Assembly: GCF_034555935.1 (NCBI RefSeq)
Contig: NZ_JAYDCJ010000003.1
Coordinates: forward strand, 1,736,001-1,800,000
From: Marinobacter qingdaonensis
Lineage (GTDB): Bacteria > Pseudomonadota > Gammaproteobacteria > Pseudomonadales > Oleiphilaceae
Length of the DNA stretch: 64,000 nt
Reading direction: 5' to 3'
This document shows positions 8,516-19,235 of the stretch, piece after piece. The notes below the pieces were generated by a model, which was given only the letters and a program-made list of their open reading frames with translations, did not search any database and was not told the DNA's origin. Positions within the stretch are counted from its first letter, which is position 1. The number at the start of each line of letters is the position of its first letter. A program made the translations under genes and the position numbers.

Positions 8516-9829
8516 TCAATCGTTTGTTACTTCCTTTAATTTCAAGGCGCTAAGCATGCCGGCAAAGCCCATCACACCGAGCACCAGAATGACCGCCACG
8601 TCAGAAATCAGCGACACCGCCGCCGTCAGGCCGCCGGTTGCCAGCAGCAGCACGCCGATCACGGTGTTGCTGACCGAGGTGTAGTCGGTGCGCTTGTTGC
8701 CGCCGGCCATATCGACCAGATAGGTCTTGCGGCCCAGGCGCACGCCGGCATGGGCAATGCTCAGGCAGAAGAAGGCGATGGGATAGAACCAGGCGCCGGC
8801 GAAATCCGTCCCCAGCACCAGGGTGCTGACACCGACCACCAGGCAGACACCGCTGGCCATGGCCGAGCCACGGATCATCACCCGGCGGCTGGAGGTGTCG
8901 GCCATCCAGCCCCAGAAACTGGCACTGACCGAGCTGGCCAGGCTACTGGCCAACAGGAACACGCCCAGCATCCAGCCCACGTCGGATTCCTTCTGGGCCA
9001 GCACCACGAAGTAGGGAGAGGCCAGGGCCGAGCTCAGCAACAGCGCCCGGGTAATGACAAAATGCCGGAAGGGCGCGTCATCCCGCAGCAGCGACAGGCT
9101 GCGTATCGCGTCCTTGAGCGCATTGCCGCCGCCCCCGGTTTCGCCCTCGTACTCATCGACCCCGGCGAACAGCACGCCGGCGATGATCCAGAGCCCGGCC
9201 GCCAGCAACAGCAGCGCGGTGTAGAAGGCCAGGCTCGGGTCGCCCCGGTCCCAGAACAGCAAGGCGGTCATGATGACGGTGGCCGAGCCGCCGAGGGTGG
9301 TGGCCAGCCCGGACAGGCGACCGCGCCGGGTTTTCGGGATGCACTTGCCCTGCACGTCCTTCATGGACACGGAACAGAAGCCGCGGGCCAGGGAAAAGGC
9401 GATCAGCGCCACCACGATGCCGGTGCCGGCGGCGTAGCCGTCCAGGAACCAGACGCTGGCGGCCATGGCGGTGACGCTGACGGCCTGGCCGAAGCTGCCG
9501 AGGGTCCAGAACCACTTGCGCACCGCCCTGCGCCGGACCCAGGCGCCAATCGCCATCTGCGGCACCATCGAGCCGGATTCCCGGATCGGCACCAGCCAGG
9601 CGACCAGGGCCGGGGCGCCGACCGCGCTCATCAACCACGCCAGCACGGTTTTTGGACTGATCAGCAGATCACCCAGTTTGGTCAACACGTTGCTTGCCAG
9701 GATCAGGAAAAAGTTGCGCGGCACCTCGCGGCAGGCTTCCTCGGGAATGTCTTTGCAGACCCGGGCGTCTTCCTCGTTGGCGATCAGGCTGTAGAGTTGA
9801 TCGATGGCGTCCCTGTTCTGAGCTGACAA
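8516..9829 (-). CDS. MFS-type transporter
   Basis: A 437-residue polytopic protein with about 10-12 hydrophobic helices and a charged loop after the sixth (VDEYEGETGGGGN), as in the major facilitator superfamily. Basic loops such as RRRAVRKW and KTRRGRLSG lie on the cytoplasmic side. The N-terminal ~50 residues are soluble and contain two cysteines (ARVCKDIPEEACREVP). The preferred start is a TTG at 9829, because GGAGG sits 8 bases before it; in-frame GTG/ATG codons further upstream lack such a site. Substrate unknown. It is divergent from rlmJ. Confidence 0.78.
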   Translation of the reverse strand: MSAQNRDAIDQLYSLIANEEDARVCKDIPEEACREVPRNFFLILASNVLTKLGDLLISPKTVLAWLMSAVGAPALVAWLVPIRESGSMVPQMAIGAWVRRRAVRKWFWTLGSFGQAVSVTAMAASVWFLDGYAAGTGIVVALIAFSLARGFCSVSMKDVQGKCIPKTRRGRLSGLATTLGGSATVIMTALLFWDRGDPSLAFYTALLLLAAGLWIIAGVLFAGVDEYEGETGGGGNALKDAIRSLSLLRDDAPFRHFVITRALLLSSALASPYFVVLAQKESDVGWMLGVFLLASSLASSVSASFWGWMADTSSRRVMIRGSAMASGVCLVVGVSTLVLGTDFAGAWFYPIAFFCLSIAHAGVRLGRKTYLVDMAGGNKRTDYTSVSNTVIGVLLLATGGLTAAVSLISDVAVILVLGVMGFAGMLSALKLKEVTND

Positions 9830-10008
9830 CGGGTGGTCCTCCACTAAAAATAAGCGCCAAGGATAGCAGGCGCGTCGGCGTACCAAAAAAGAGCATTGGC
9901 AATGTTTAAAATGGAGGTACGCTTCGAACGGTCAGTCAGACCAGAGGCCGATTTGCCTGAGCCTGGCCCTTGATGCCTAATGGGCGTCCTGATTAACGGA
10001 GTCGTTCC

Positions 10009-10851
10009 ATGCTGAGTTACCTGCACGCTTTCCACGCCGGCAATTTTGCCGATGTCCAGAAACACGCGGCCCTGACCCTGGCGGTTGCCATGATGCAGGC
10101 CAAACCTTCGGGCATTGCCTTCGTAGACACGCACGCCGGCAGTGCCCTGTACGACCTGGACAGCGAGCGGGCCCGGAAAACCGCGGAAGCCGACGCTGGC
10201 ATCCAGAAGCTGTGGTCGGCCCGGGAGCGGCTGCGGTCACCGGACTGGCAGCCGATGCTGGGATTGCTGGCGGACCAGAATCCGGGCGCTGACCGGCTCA
10301 AGCAGTATCCCGGCTCCCCGGCCTGGTTCCGGCATTTGCTGAGGGCCGAGGACGCCTTGACCACCTTTGAGTTGCATCCGTCTGAGAACCGGCAACTGGC
10401 TGAGTGGGCGGCGGATCGGCGGGTCAAGGCGGTTCAGGCCGATGGCCTTGCGGGGATGCTGAAACTGCTGCCTCCGCGCCAGCGCCGCCTGCTGGTGCTG
10501 ATCGACCCGTCCTACGAGATCAAGGGCGATTACGCCGCGGTGGCGGCCACCCTGGAGAAGGCCTGGATGAAATGCCGTCACGGGGTGTTCGTGATCTGGT
10601 ATCCGATCCTGACCAGCGGCCTGCAGCAGACGCTGCTCGACCAGATTCGGCAGGGTTCGGTGCGCAAGGTCCTGCGCAGCGAGGTGGTGCTCGCGCAGCC
10701 GCCGGAACGGGGTATGACGGGCTCTGGCATGTTGGTGGTCAATCCGCCCTGGGGCTTTGACCAGCGGTTGTCGGCCATGCTCGCCGACGTCGCTCAGGGC
10801 CCGGACGGGTTGGGGGTCGACCACCGTGTGGACTGGCTGGTGCCCGAGTAG
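10009..10851 (+). CDS. rlmJ: 23S rRNA (adenine(2030)-N6)-methyltransferase RlmJ
   Basis: A 280-residue protein, the usual RlmJ length. It begins with the family hallmark MLSYLHAFHAGNFADVQKH, has the SAM-binding strand FVDTHAGSALYDL (~residues 39-51) and the catalytic DPSYE motif (~residue 167), the RlmJ version of the DPPY/NPPY motif of N6-adenine methyltransferases. The enzyme methylates A2030 of 23S rRNA before ribosome assembly. It is a single-gene unit; the next gene is convergent after 8 bases. Confidence 0.96.
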   Translation: MLSYLHAFHAGNFADVQKHAALTLAVAMMQAKPSGIAFVDTHAGSALYDLDSERARKTAEADAGIQKLWSARERLRSPDWQPMLGLLADQNPGADRLKQYPGSPAWFRHLLRAEDALTTFELHPSENRQLAEWAADRRVKAVQADGLAGMLKLLPPRQRRLLVLIDPSYEIKGDYAAVAATLEKAWMKCRHGVFVIWYPILTSGLQQTLLDQIRQGSVRKVLRSEVVLAQPPERGMTGSGMLVVNPPWGFDQRLSAMLADVAQGPDGLGVDHRVDWLVPE

Positions 10852-10859
10852 GTTGGGGC

Positions 10860-11945
10860 TCAGCCGGCTTCGTCGGCCGTGGCCTGCTCCAGGCTGTCCA
10901 CCAGTTGCTGAATTCGTTTGAGGATTTCCCGGCCGCGCTCGCCAGTTGCCGCCACATAGTCCTCGCGGACCTGACGGCTGGCCTGGGCGAAGGCCGCGCG
11001 CTCGTCGTCATTGAGCTGGACCACTTCCAGCTGGCCAGCCTCAACCATGCTCTCGAGCCTGGCCTGGTTCAGGCGCTCCTGGGTTTTCCAGGCCACGTCG
11101 GCCACTTCCCGAAGGGCGTTGTCTAGCCAGCGTTGCTGGGTCTCTGGCAGGCCCTTGTACCAGTCACCGTTGGTCACCACCGAGGAAATGAACTGGGCCG
11201 GGCGGGCCACGGTCAGTGTGCTTTGCACCTCGTAGAAATCCATCTCCTCAATGGCAAACACCGGGTTGGTCTGGGCGTCGATCTTGTTCAGTTGCAGGTC
11301 GCTGTAGACCTGGGAGAACGGCGTCTGCTGGGGCTCGGCACCGTAGGCGCGGAAGGTGGCGGCGGCCATGTCCGAGGTCATGGTGCGAATGCGCAGGCCT
11401 TCGAAGTCCGCAGGGGTGCGCAGGGGCTTGTTCGCGGTCCAGGTCATCCAGCCTTCCGGGACAAACGCCAGGAGCTTGAGATTGCGACTGGCGTAAGGGG
11501 TTTCAAACAGGGCCAGCAGGTCCGGGCTGGCCAGCACCCGGCGATTGACCTCGCTGTCGTCGGACAGCAGGTAGTGCAGGGTGAACACGCCAACCTCGGG
11601 GATCTGGTCGGCCAGGTGCCCGGGCGAGGCGAACGCCAGGTTCACCGAGCCGTTCTTGACCAGTTCGGTCAGCTGGGCCGAGGTGCCCAGGGAACCGTAG
11701 GGAAACAGGTCCAGCAGGATCCGGCCACCGGACAATTCCTCGATACTCTCCTTTAGGGCCTCGGCGTAGGCGTGTTGTACACTGCCCTCGATTTCTTCCA
11801 GGGCAAAGCGCCAGGTGACCGGGTAGTCGGGCGGCGTGCTCTCAGGCGTGGCCTTGCCCGAGGGGGTGGAGTCACCCTCGGAGCAGCCGACCAGGACAGC
11901 GAACAGGGGTGCCAGGAAGGGAAGCCAGAGGCTGGTGATGCGCAT
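10860..11945 (-). CDS. TRAP-type solute-binding lipoprotein (DctP family), no permease nearby
   Basis: A 361-residue protein with a signal peptide and lipobox (LVGC, Cys ~20), so it should be anchored to a membrane rather than free in the periplasm. The mature part is a DctP/TAXI-like binding protein: WRFALEEIEGSVQHAYAEAL start, FPYGSLG, and the specificity stretch EGLRIRTMTSDMAAATFRAYGAEPQQTPFSQVYSDLQ, whose conserved Arg normally clamps a carboxylate (shown here only in short form: GLRIRTM). No DctQ or DctM gene is adjacent, so it is an orphan receptor. The ATG at 11945 has GGAG upstream. Divergent from the EamA gene, with a shared ~94-base promoter region. Confidence 0.88.
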   Translation of the reverse strand: MRITSLWLPFLAPLFAVLVGCSEGDSTPSGKATPESTPPDYPVTWRFALEEIEGSVQHAYAEALKESIEELSGGRILLDLFPYGSLGTSAQLTELVKNGSVNLAFASPGHLADQIPEVGVFTLHYLLSDDSEVNRRVLASPDLLALFETPYASRNLKLLAFVPEGWMTWTANKPLRTPADFEGLRIRTMTSDMAAATFRAYGAEPQQTPFSQVYSDLQLNKIDAQTNPVFAIEEMDFYEVQSTLTVARPAQFISSVVTNGDWYKGLPETQQRWLDNALREVADVAWKTQERLNQARLESMVEAGQLEVVQLNDDERAAFAQASRQVREDYVAATGERGREILKRIQQLVDSLEQATADEAG

Positions 11946-12039
11946 GTCCCGTTCTCCAGAGCCGGGGTGAGTGACGAGTCGCCTTAAAGTACCACACTTG
12001 GGTAGGAAGCTTCCTGCCCCGCGCAGTTGGAGTCGAAGT

Positions 12040-12948
12040 ATGAGGAACCAGAAGCAGGCGATGCTGTTCGGGCTTGCCACGGTGTTGCTGTGGTCCACGG
12101 TGGCGACGGCGTTCAAGCTGGCGTTGCGGGAGCTGTCCCCGGTCGAGATGCTGCTGATCGCCTGCGTGTCCTCGGTGTTGGTGATCGGCGCCATTCTGGT
12201 GATCCAGGGCCGCTGGCACCTGGTGTTCTCGCTCCGTCGCCAGCAGTACCTCCAGTCCTTCGGCATGGGACTGATCAATCCCTGCCTCTACTATTTCGTG
12301 CTCTTTGGCGCCTTTGATCGGCTGCCGGCCCAAGAGGCCCAGCCGCTCAACTACACCTGGGCCCTGGTCCTGGCGTTCATGTCGGTGCCCTTCCTGGGTC
12401 AGCGTTTGCGCAAGCTCGACATCATTGCCGGGCTGGTGTGTTACGCCGGGGTGGTGGTCATCGCCACCCGTGGTGCCGTGACCTCCCTGAGTTTCTCCGA
12501 TCCGCTCGGGGTCGCACTGGCCATTGGCAGTACCCTGATCTGGGCCTCGTACTGGATCCTGGCGACCCGCGACACCCGGGACCCGGTCGTCGGGCTGTTC
12601 CTGAATTTCCTGTTCGGTCTGCCGGTCATCGCCCTGATCTGCTGGCTGACCGAGGGCTTCCAGGCGCCGCCGGCGGGTGCTCTGGCCGCGGCGGTGTACG
12701 TCGGGGCCTTCGAGATGGGCATCGCGTTTGTGCTCTGGTCCTACGCCATGAAGAAGGCGGAAAACACCTCCAGGGTCAGCAACCTGATCTTCATCTCGCC
12801 GTTCCTGTCGCTGGTGTTCATCTACTTCATTCTGGGGGAGCAGATCCTGCCGTCCACCTATGTGGGCCTGGTGCTGATCGTGAGTGGGCTGTGGCTGCAG
12901 CAGAAGAAAGTTCGAAACCGGGAGCAGGCGCTGGCCCATGGCTCCTGA
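12040..12948 (+). CDS. EamA/DMT family transporter
   Basis: A 302-residue membrane protein with ten predicted helices made of two EamA repeats (residues ~5-140 and ~150-295), the architecture of drug/metabolite exporters. Recognisable pieces are [14 protein letters not shown] at the start, [18 protein letters not shown] near the end of repeat one and [16 protein letters not shown] in repeat two. The substrate cannot be predicted. The ATG at 12040 has TTGGAG 8-9 bases upstream. Its last 11 bases overlap the GIY-YIG gene, suggesting coupled translation. Confidence 0.9.
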   Translation: MRNQKQAMLFGLATVLLWSTVATAFKLALRELSPVEMLLIACVSSVLVIGAILVIQGRWHLVFSLRRQQYLQSFGMGLINPCLYYFVLFGAFDRLPAQEAQPLNYTWALVLAFMSVPFLGQRLRKLDIIAGLVCYAGVVVIATRGAVTSLSFSDPLGVALAIGSTLIWASYWILATRDTRDPVVGLFLNFLFGLPVIALICWLTEGFQAPPAGALAAAVYVGAFEMGIAFVLWSYAMKKAENTSRVSNLIFISPFLSLVFIYFILGEQILPSTYVGLVLIVSGLWLQQKKVRNREQALAHGS

Positions 12949-13216
12949 GTGGTTCGTTTACATGATCCGCACGGCCCGGGGCGCCCTGTACACCGGCATC
13001 ACCACCGACGTGGAACGGCGGTTCGGCGAGCATCAGGCCGGAGCACCCAAGGGTGCCCGCAGCCTGCGTGGCAAGGGGCCGCTGACCCTGGTGTTCCAGG
13101 CCCCGGCCGGTGACCGCAGCCGGGCCTCCCGGCTTGAGTGGCACATCAAGCGCTGGCCCCGGCCGCGCAAGGAGGCCCTGGCCCGGGGGCAGCTCAGCTT
13201 GCCAGATGACGTCTGA
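12938..13216 (+). CDS. GIY-YIG nuclease domain protein (UPF0213-like)
   Basis: A 92-residue single-domain protein. [20 protein letters not shown] corresponds to the GIY...YIG element, followed by ERRFGEHQ (conserved Arg) and a late [10 protein letters not shown] helix, as in the UPF0213/YhbQ group. These small proteins are predicted nucleases, possibly in DNA repair. The start inside the end of the EamA gene is the first ATG that includes the complete domain. Its 3' end overlaps the end of the opposite-strand hydrolase by 23 bases. Confidence 0.88.
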   Translation: MAPEWFVYMIRTARGALYTGITTDVERRFGEHQAGAPKGARSLRGKGPLTLVFQAPAGDRSRASRLEWHIKRWPRPRKEALARGQLSLPDDV

Positions 13217-14087
13217 TGTGGGCGCCGGCGCCGGCCACCGCGTCGGTCGCCCGATCCAGCTGGCCACTGTGGATCTGAAACACATGCCAGAGGCTGTTGT
13301 AGATCTCCAGCGTGGTGGGTACGTCGGCCCGTTTTGCCACCGCGGCCAGGCGCTCCGCGTCGGACAACAGGATTTCTTCACTGCCGGCCTGGATCAGCAA
13401 GGGCGGCAGGCCGCTGAGGTCACCGTAAATCGGTGAAATCAGTGGGTTGGTCAGGGGTTCGCCGTTGCTGTACAGGCGGGCGGCCTTGGCGGTCCAGCGG
13501 GCCTGGAGCACCGGTTCGCACTCCGGGGCGTACAACTGTTGCTGGGTCAGGTCGACCCAGGGTGAGAACACCGTCAGCGAGGAGGGCAGCGGCAGGTCCT
13601 GCTCCCGCAGCCGCATCGCCAGTGCCACGGTCAGCCCGCCTCCGGCCGAATCCCCGGCGATGGCGATGGCCCGGGGATCCGTACCTTCGTCCAGCAGCGC
13701 CCGGTAAGCCGCCTCGGCATCGTCCAGTGCCGCCGGAAACGGGTGTTCCGGCGCCAGCCGGTAGTCCGGGGTGAGCACGCTGCAGCCACTGGCTTTGGCC
13801 AGATGGCCGGTCAGGCCCCGGTGAGTGGTGGAGGAGCCAATGATAAAGCCACCGCCGTGCAGATAGAGCACGAGGCCCCGGGTATCGGCATCGTACTCGG
13901 TCCGGGTGGCGGCCAGCCCGCCGAGGGAGGTGGGGACAAAACGGCTGCCCCGGGGTGGTATCGAGCTGCGGTACGCCTGCCGGGTATAGGTGCGCTGAAA
14001 ACCCACCGGCACCGCGGGGTGGAGCACCGGCCGGACCAGCCGTTGCATGGTCTGGCGCAGGCCGGTTTCAAGAAGGTGTTGCAGCAT
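13194..14087 (-). CDS. Alpha/beta hydrolase of the hormone-sensitive lipase family
   Basis: A 297-residue esterase/lipase. The oxyanion-hole motif HGGGF (residues ~75-79), the nucleophile elbow GDSAGG (Ser ~145), the acidic residue after [12 protein letters not shown] and the catalytic His in SLWHVFQIH give the full HSL-family set. There is no signal peptide, so it probably acts in the cytoplasm on short or medium acyl esters. It is divergent from the next hydrolase gene over an 79-base gap and convergent with the GIY-YIG gene. Confidence 0.93.
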   Translation of the reverse strand: MLQHLLETGLRQTMQRLVRPVLHPAVPVGFQRTYTRQAYRSSIPPRGSRFVPTSLGGLAATRTEYDADTRGLVLYLHGGGFIIGSSTTHRGLTGHLAKASGCSVLTPDYRLAPEHPFPAALDDAEAAYRALLDEGTDPRAIAIAGDSAGGGLTVALAMRLREQDLPLPSSLTVFSPWVDLTQQQLYAPECEPVLQARWTAKAARLYSNGEPLTNPLISPIYGDLSGLPPLLIQAGSEEILLSDAERLAAVAKRADVPTTLEIYNSLWHVFQIHSGQLDRATDAVAGAGAHIRRHLAS

Positions 14088-14166
14088 CTGTGTTCTACCC
14101 CCGCTATGCGTTAGGATTGCAGATCAAATAGCTTACAAATCAATCATGACAGGCGTTTAACTCTAC

Positions 14167-15198
14167 GTGTACTGGAAAACAGATACCATAGAAATTCCGG
14201 ACTGGGACCGGCATTCGTTGCTGGAGCGACTGGAACCGTTCGATCCGGCAACGCCGAGGGAATTGGGCGACGAAATGGTCGCTTACTGCCGGTTCTACGG
14301 GCTCGACCTGTGGGTGGAACACCCGGAGGTGAACTACCACCAGGGCTACGTGGAGGCAGGGCGCCATCAGGTCATGGTGCATTACTACCGGTTGCCGGAG
14401 TCGGGCGAGACCCGAGGCACGGTCTTCATCATGCATGGTTATTTTGACCATGTCGGGCTCTACAGCCAGCTCATCGAGCGCTGCCTGGGAGCCGGATTCG
14501 ATGTCCTGGCCTACGACCAGCCAGGCCACGGCCTGTCCAGTGGCACGCCGGCTGCGATTGGCAGCTTCCTGGAATACCAGGGGGTGTTGTCGGAGGTGAT
14601 GGCCAATGTCGAGTCCAAAATCCGGCAGCCCTGGTTTGCGGTCGGGCAGAGCACCGGTGGGGCGATCCTGATCGATTACCTGCTGTCGAACCAGCATTCC
14701 AGGGCCACCTCGGCCTTCGAGGGCGTGGTGTTGCTGGCGCCCCTGGTACGGCCAATGGGCTGGCTGGGCGCCAAGGTGCTGCACAGCCTGGTGAAACCGT
14801 TCATTACCCGCTGGCGTCGGGCGTTCGCTGCCAACAGCGGCAACTCCCGGTTTTTGCGGTTTTTGCGGGATCATGATCCCCTGCAGGCGCGGGCCGTACA
14901 TGTGGACTGGGTTACCGCTCTGAGGAGCTGGGTGCCCCACATCGAGTCGGCCCGGCCGGTGGACTTTCCGGTGACGGTGGTCCAGGGGGAAAAGGACCTG
15001 ACGGTGGATTGGGAACACAACCTGAGGATCATCCGCAACAAGTTCTCGGCGGTGGAGGAAGTCCGCATTCCCGATGGCCGGCATCACCTGGTCAATGAAG
15101 CCCAGGATTTGCAGGCGACCGTATTCAATACCATCATCGATACATTCTCGAACGAGCTGGACCAGACTGCTCATCGAAAGTCAGCTGGCCACTCCTAA
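14167..15198 (+). CDS. Alpha/beta hydrolase (serine aminopeptidase S33 / lysophospholipase type)
   Basis: A 343-residue hydrolase. FIMHGYFDHVGLY supplies the oxyanion region, VGQSTGG is the nucleophile elbow (Ser ~163), GEKDLTVDW carries the acid and PDGRHHLVNE the catalytic His. The fold and order match the monoacylglycerol lipase/lysophospholipase (PldB) group. It starts at GTG 14167. It has an N-terminal extension of about 65 residues before the core. The OmpA-like lipoprotein gene follows after 18 bases and may be cotranscribed. Confidence 0.9.
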   Translation: MYWKTDTIEIPDWDRHSLLERLEPFDPATPRELGDEMVAYCRFYGLDLWVEHPEVNYHQGYVEAGRHQVMVHYYRLPESGETRGTVFIMHGYFDHVGLYSQLIERCLGAGFDVLAYDQPGHGLSSGTPAAIGSFLEYQGVLSEVMANVESKIRQPWFAVGQSTGGAILIDYLLSNQHSRATSAFEGVVLLAPLVRPMGWLGAKVLHSLVKPFITRWRRAFAANSGNSRFLRFLRDHDPLQARAVHVDWVTALRSWVPHIESARPVDFPVTVVQGEKDLTVDWEHNLRIIRNKFSAVEEVRIPDGRHHLVNEAQDLQATVFNTIIDTFSNELDQTAHRKSAGHS

Positions 15199-15216
15199 CT
15201 GGCACAGGAGAACACT

Positions 15217-15873
15217 GTGAAAAAAACGATTCTTGCATTCGCGGTAGCGACCGTCGGTCTTGGCGGCTGTATGACCTACGACCCGTACACCGGTGAAGAA
15301 AAGACCTCCAGTGCGACCAAGGGCAGCATCATCGGTGCCTTGGGTGGCGCTGCCATCGGCGCAGCCACCTCCAGTAAGAGCGATCGGGGCAAGGGTGCCC
15401 TGATTGGCGCGGCCGGCGGTGCTGCCATCGGTGGCGGTATCGGCTATTACATGGACAAGCAGGAAGCCCAGCTGCGTCGCAAGCTGGAAGGCTCCGGCGT
15501 GCGGGTGGTGCGTAACGGCGACCAGATCGAGCTGATCATGCCGGGCAACATCACCTTCGACCTGAACCAGTCCAGCATCAAGCCGTCCTTCGTGGATACC
15601 CTGGATTCGGTGTCGCTGGTGCTCAAGGAGTTCGACAAGACCATCATTCAGATCGAGGGTCACACCGACAGCTCCGGTTCCGACAGCTACAACCAGCTGC
15701 TGAGTGAGCGGCGCGCCAGTTCCGTCCGTGACTTCCTGTTGAATCAGGGCATCGAGCCCAAGCGGACCCGCGCCGTAGGCTACGGTGAGCGGTACCCGCT
15801 CGCGTCCAACGACAACGCGGCCGGCCGCGAGCAGAATCGTCGGGTCGAGCTGACCCTGGTGCCCATGCAGTAA
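15217..15873 (+). CDS. OmpA family lipoprotein (YiaD-like)
   Basis: A 218-residue lipoprotein: signal peptide with lipobox LGGC (Cys ~18), a glycine-rich hydrophobic segment (residues ~36-78, GAxGGAAIGA repeats) that could insert in a membrane, and a C-terminal OmpA domain with ITFDLNQSSIKPSF, EGHTDSSGSDSYN and GYGERYP, which binds peptidoglycan. The layout matches E. coli YiaD. A terminator follows at once. Confidence 0.93.
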   Translation: MKKTILAFAVATVGLGGCMTYDPYTGEEKTSSATKGSIIGALGGAAIGAATSSKSDRGKGALIGAAGGAAIGGGIGYYMDKQEAQLRRKLEGSGVRVVRNGDQIELIMPGNITFDLNQSSIKPSFVDTLDSVSLVLKEFDKTIIQIEGHTDSSGSDSYNQLLSERRASSVRDFLLNQGIEPKRTRAVGYGERYPLASNDNAAGREQNRRVELTLVPMQ

Positions 15874-15900
15874 TCCGCAGGGCCGATGAACCCGGCACAA

Positions 15901-15935
15901 AAAAGGCTTCGGTGGGTAACCGAAGCCTTTTTTTA
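15901..15935. terminator. Intrinsic terminator (works in both directions)
   Basis: A 12-bp perfect stem (AAAAGGCTTCGG / CCGAAGCCTTTT) with a 7-base loop and A/T runs on both sides. It separates the OmpA lipoprotein gene from the convergent coiled-coil gene. Confidence 0.9.
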
Positions 15936-15964
15936 TGCTGGCTGAAAACGGCTGTTGTCAGCGA

Positions 15965-16246
15965 TCAGCGCTTGCCGGGCAACCAGTCGTCAATGCGCTT
16001 CTTCAGGCTTTCGAGCTGGTCGGTACTGGAATCCCGGAGCTCGCCCAGCTTGCTTTTCGCGCTGTCGATATGCGCCTCGAGATCCTGGATCTTCTCCGAA
16101 AACTCCCGCTGAACTTCCGCTTCGGATTGCTCATCTTTGGCCCTGGCCATCTTTTCCTCGGCTTGGGCGCGCAGGCTCTCGACCTGTTTGCGCCAAAGAT
16201 CGGCCTGGGTTTCCAGTTTCTGCTGCAATGAATCCTTCAAAGACAT
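15965..16246 (-). CDS. Small coiled-coil protein
   Basis: A 93-residue protein with almost no hydrophobic core signal but long heptad-like stretches of Glu, Lys, Gln and Leu from residue ~5 to ~85 (for example SEKIQDLEAHIDSAKSKLGE), so it should form one long coiled coil. It has no signal peptide. The ATG at 16246 has AGGAG 8 bases upstream, which rules out earlier in-frame codons. I recognise no function; similar small coiled-coil proteins are common in marine gammaproteobacteria. Confidence 0.75.
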   Translation of the reverse strand: MSLKDSLQQKLETQADLWRKQVESLRAQAEEKMARAKDEQSEAEVQREFSEKIQDLEAHIDSAKSKLGELRDSSTDQLESLKKRIDDWLPGKR

Positions 16247-16477
16247 ACGTGACTCCTGTGCGATGAACATGAAGACGCGTTGGGCGCCTCCTACAGTAAT
16301 GGTACGAATCTCCGCGTTCTCAAGGTCAAAAATCATTAATTTATCGAAACTTAAATGAATTTTTAGGCGATTTCCGTGATTTTTCGGGATTTGGATGCCA
16401 CCGTGGGCAGCCAGCCGTCGCCCAGGGCACGGACTGGGCCTTTAATGACAAGAATCAACGAGATAGGAGTACGCCTC

Positions 16478-17749
<1,272 letters not shown>

Positions 17750-17760
17750 ACGGCAGGCGA

Positions 17761-17792
17761 AAAAAAACCGGGGCCAAGCCCCGGTTTTTTTT
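17761..17792. terminator. Strong intrinsic terminator between convergent genes
   Basis: A perfect stem built on ACCGGGGC / GCCCCGGT with a 3-base loop is flanked by seven A and eight T residues. It terminates the protease gene and, on the other strand, serA. Confidence 0.92.
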
Positions 17793-17813
17793 GTTTCCGA
17801 ACCGCTGGTTGCT

Positions 17814-19043
17814 TCAGAACAGCACGCGGCAGCGGATGGTGCCCTTGACGTGGCGCAGCTTCTCCAGCGCCAGCTCGCCGTAGGCCTTGTCCACGTCGAC
17901 CACCACGTAACCAATGTCTTCCTTGGTTTGCAGATACTGGCCGCAGACGTTGATGCCGTTCTCGGAGAACACCTGGTTGATCTCGGACATCACGCCCGGG
18001 ACGTTCTCGTGGATGTGCAGCAGACGGTGCTGGTTCGGGTGCGACGGCAGCGCCACTTCCGGGAAGTTGACGGAGGACACCGAGGTGCCGTTGTCGCTGT
18101 ACATGGCCAGCTTTTCCGCCACTTCGCGGCCGATGTTTTCCTGGGCCTCGATGGTGGAGCCGCCCACGTGCGGGGTCAGGATGACGTTGTCGAACTCCCG
18201 CAGCGGGGAGACGAATTCCTCGTCGTTGGATTTCGGCTCGACCGGGAATACGTCGATGGCGGCGCCCAGCAGCTTGCCGCTTTGCAGGGCATCGGCCAGG
18301 GCGCCGATATCCACCACGGTGCCGCGGGAGGCGTTCATCAGGATCGCGCCCGGCTTCATCTGGGCGAACTGCTCGGCCTTGAACATGTACTTGGTGGCCG
18401 GGGTTTCCGGCACGTGCAGGCTCACCACGTCGGCGATGTTCAGCAGCTCCTGCATGGTGCCCACCTGGGTGGCGTTACCAATCGGCAGCTTGGAGACCAC
18501 GTCGTAGAAGTACACGTCCATGCCCAGGCCCTCGGCCAGAACGCTGAACTGGGTACCGATGTTGCCGTAGCCGATGATGCCCAGCTTCTTGCCGCGGATC
18601 TCGTAGCTGTCCTTGGCGGACTTCAGCCACTCGCCCCGGTGCGCCTTGGCGTTTTTCTCCGGTACGCCGCGCAGCAGCAGGATGGCCTGGGCCAGAACCA
18701 GTTCGGCCACGCTGCGGGTGTTGGAGAAGGGCGCGTTGAACACGGCGATGCCGCGGCGGGTGGCCGCCTGCAGGTTGACCTGGTTGGTACCGATACAGAA
18801 ACAACCCACAGCCACCAGCTTCTTGGCAGCGTCAAACACTTTCTCGGTCAGCTGGGTACGCGAGCGAATACCCACGAAGTGCGCATCGGCAATCTTCTCA
18901 ATCAGGTCTTCCTCAGACAGCGAGTGAGTCAGATATTCGATGTTGGTGTAGCCTGCAGCGTTCAGGGTATCAATGGCAGATTGATGCACGCCTTCCAGCA
19001 GCAGGATCCGGATTTTGCTCTTTTCGAGAGACGTATTTGACAT
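17814..19043 (-). CDS. serA: D-3-phosphoglycerate dehydrogenase
   Basis: A 409-residue SerA, close to the E. coli length. It oxidises 3-phosphoglycerate to 3-phosphohydroxypyruvate, the first step of serine synthesis, and also reduces 2-oxoglutarate to D-2-hydroxyglutarate. Visible features: NAD-binding GYGNIGTQ (~residue 157), catalytic Arg in NASRGTVVD, Glu in VFPVEPK and His in LTPHVGGST, and a C-terminal ACT domain (~335-409, HENVPGVMSEINQVF) that senses serine. It is divergent from a D-2-hydroxyglutarate dehydrogenase gene. Confidence 0.97.
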   Translation of the reverse strand: MSNTSLEKSKIRILLLEGVHQSAIDTLNAAGYTNIEYLTHSLSEEDLIEKIADAHFVGIRSRTQLTEKVFDAAKKLVAVGCFCIGTNQVNLQAATRRGIAVFNAPFSNTRSVAELVLAQAILLLRGVPEKNAKAHRGEWLKSAKDSYEIRGKKLGIIGYGNIGTQFSVLAEGLGMDVYFYDVVSKLPIGNATQVGTMQELLNIADVVSLHVPETPATKYMFKAEQFAQMKPGAILMNASRGTVVDIGALADALQSGKLLGAAIDVFPVEPKSNDEEFVSPLREFDNVILTPHVGGSTIEAQENIGREVAEKLAMYSDNGTSVSSVNFPEVALPSHPNQHRLLHIHENVPGVMSEINQVFSENGINVCGQYLQTKEDIGYVVVDVDKAYGELALEKLRHVKGTIRCRVLF

Positions 19044-19235
19044 GGGCTTGCTTCCGAACCTTTCGTCACGTGAAATGACCCGTGGCCAGTGATCGTCAGG
19101 GCTGGCTCACAGAACAGGGGCGGTATGATACCATAATCGCAGAATTTCACAGCGCGCCGGATTGCCTGTGTGAACTGCTTCGGCAGCCACCGGGACACGG
19201 GCCGGCGGACCAACCCGAACGAGACTGACGCCTTC

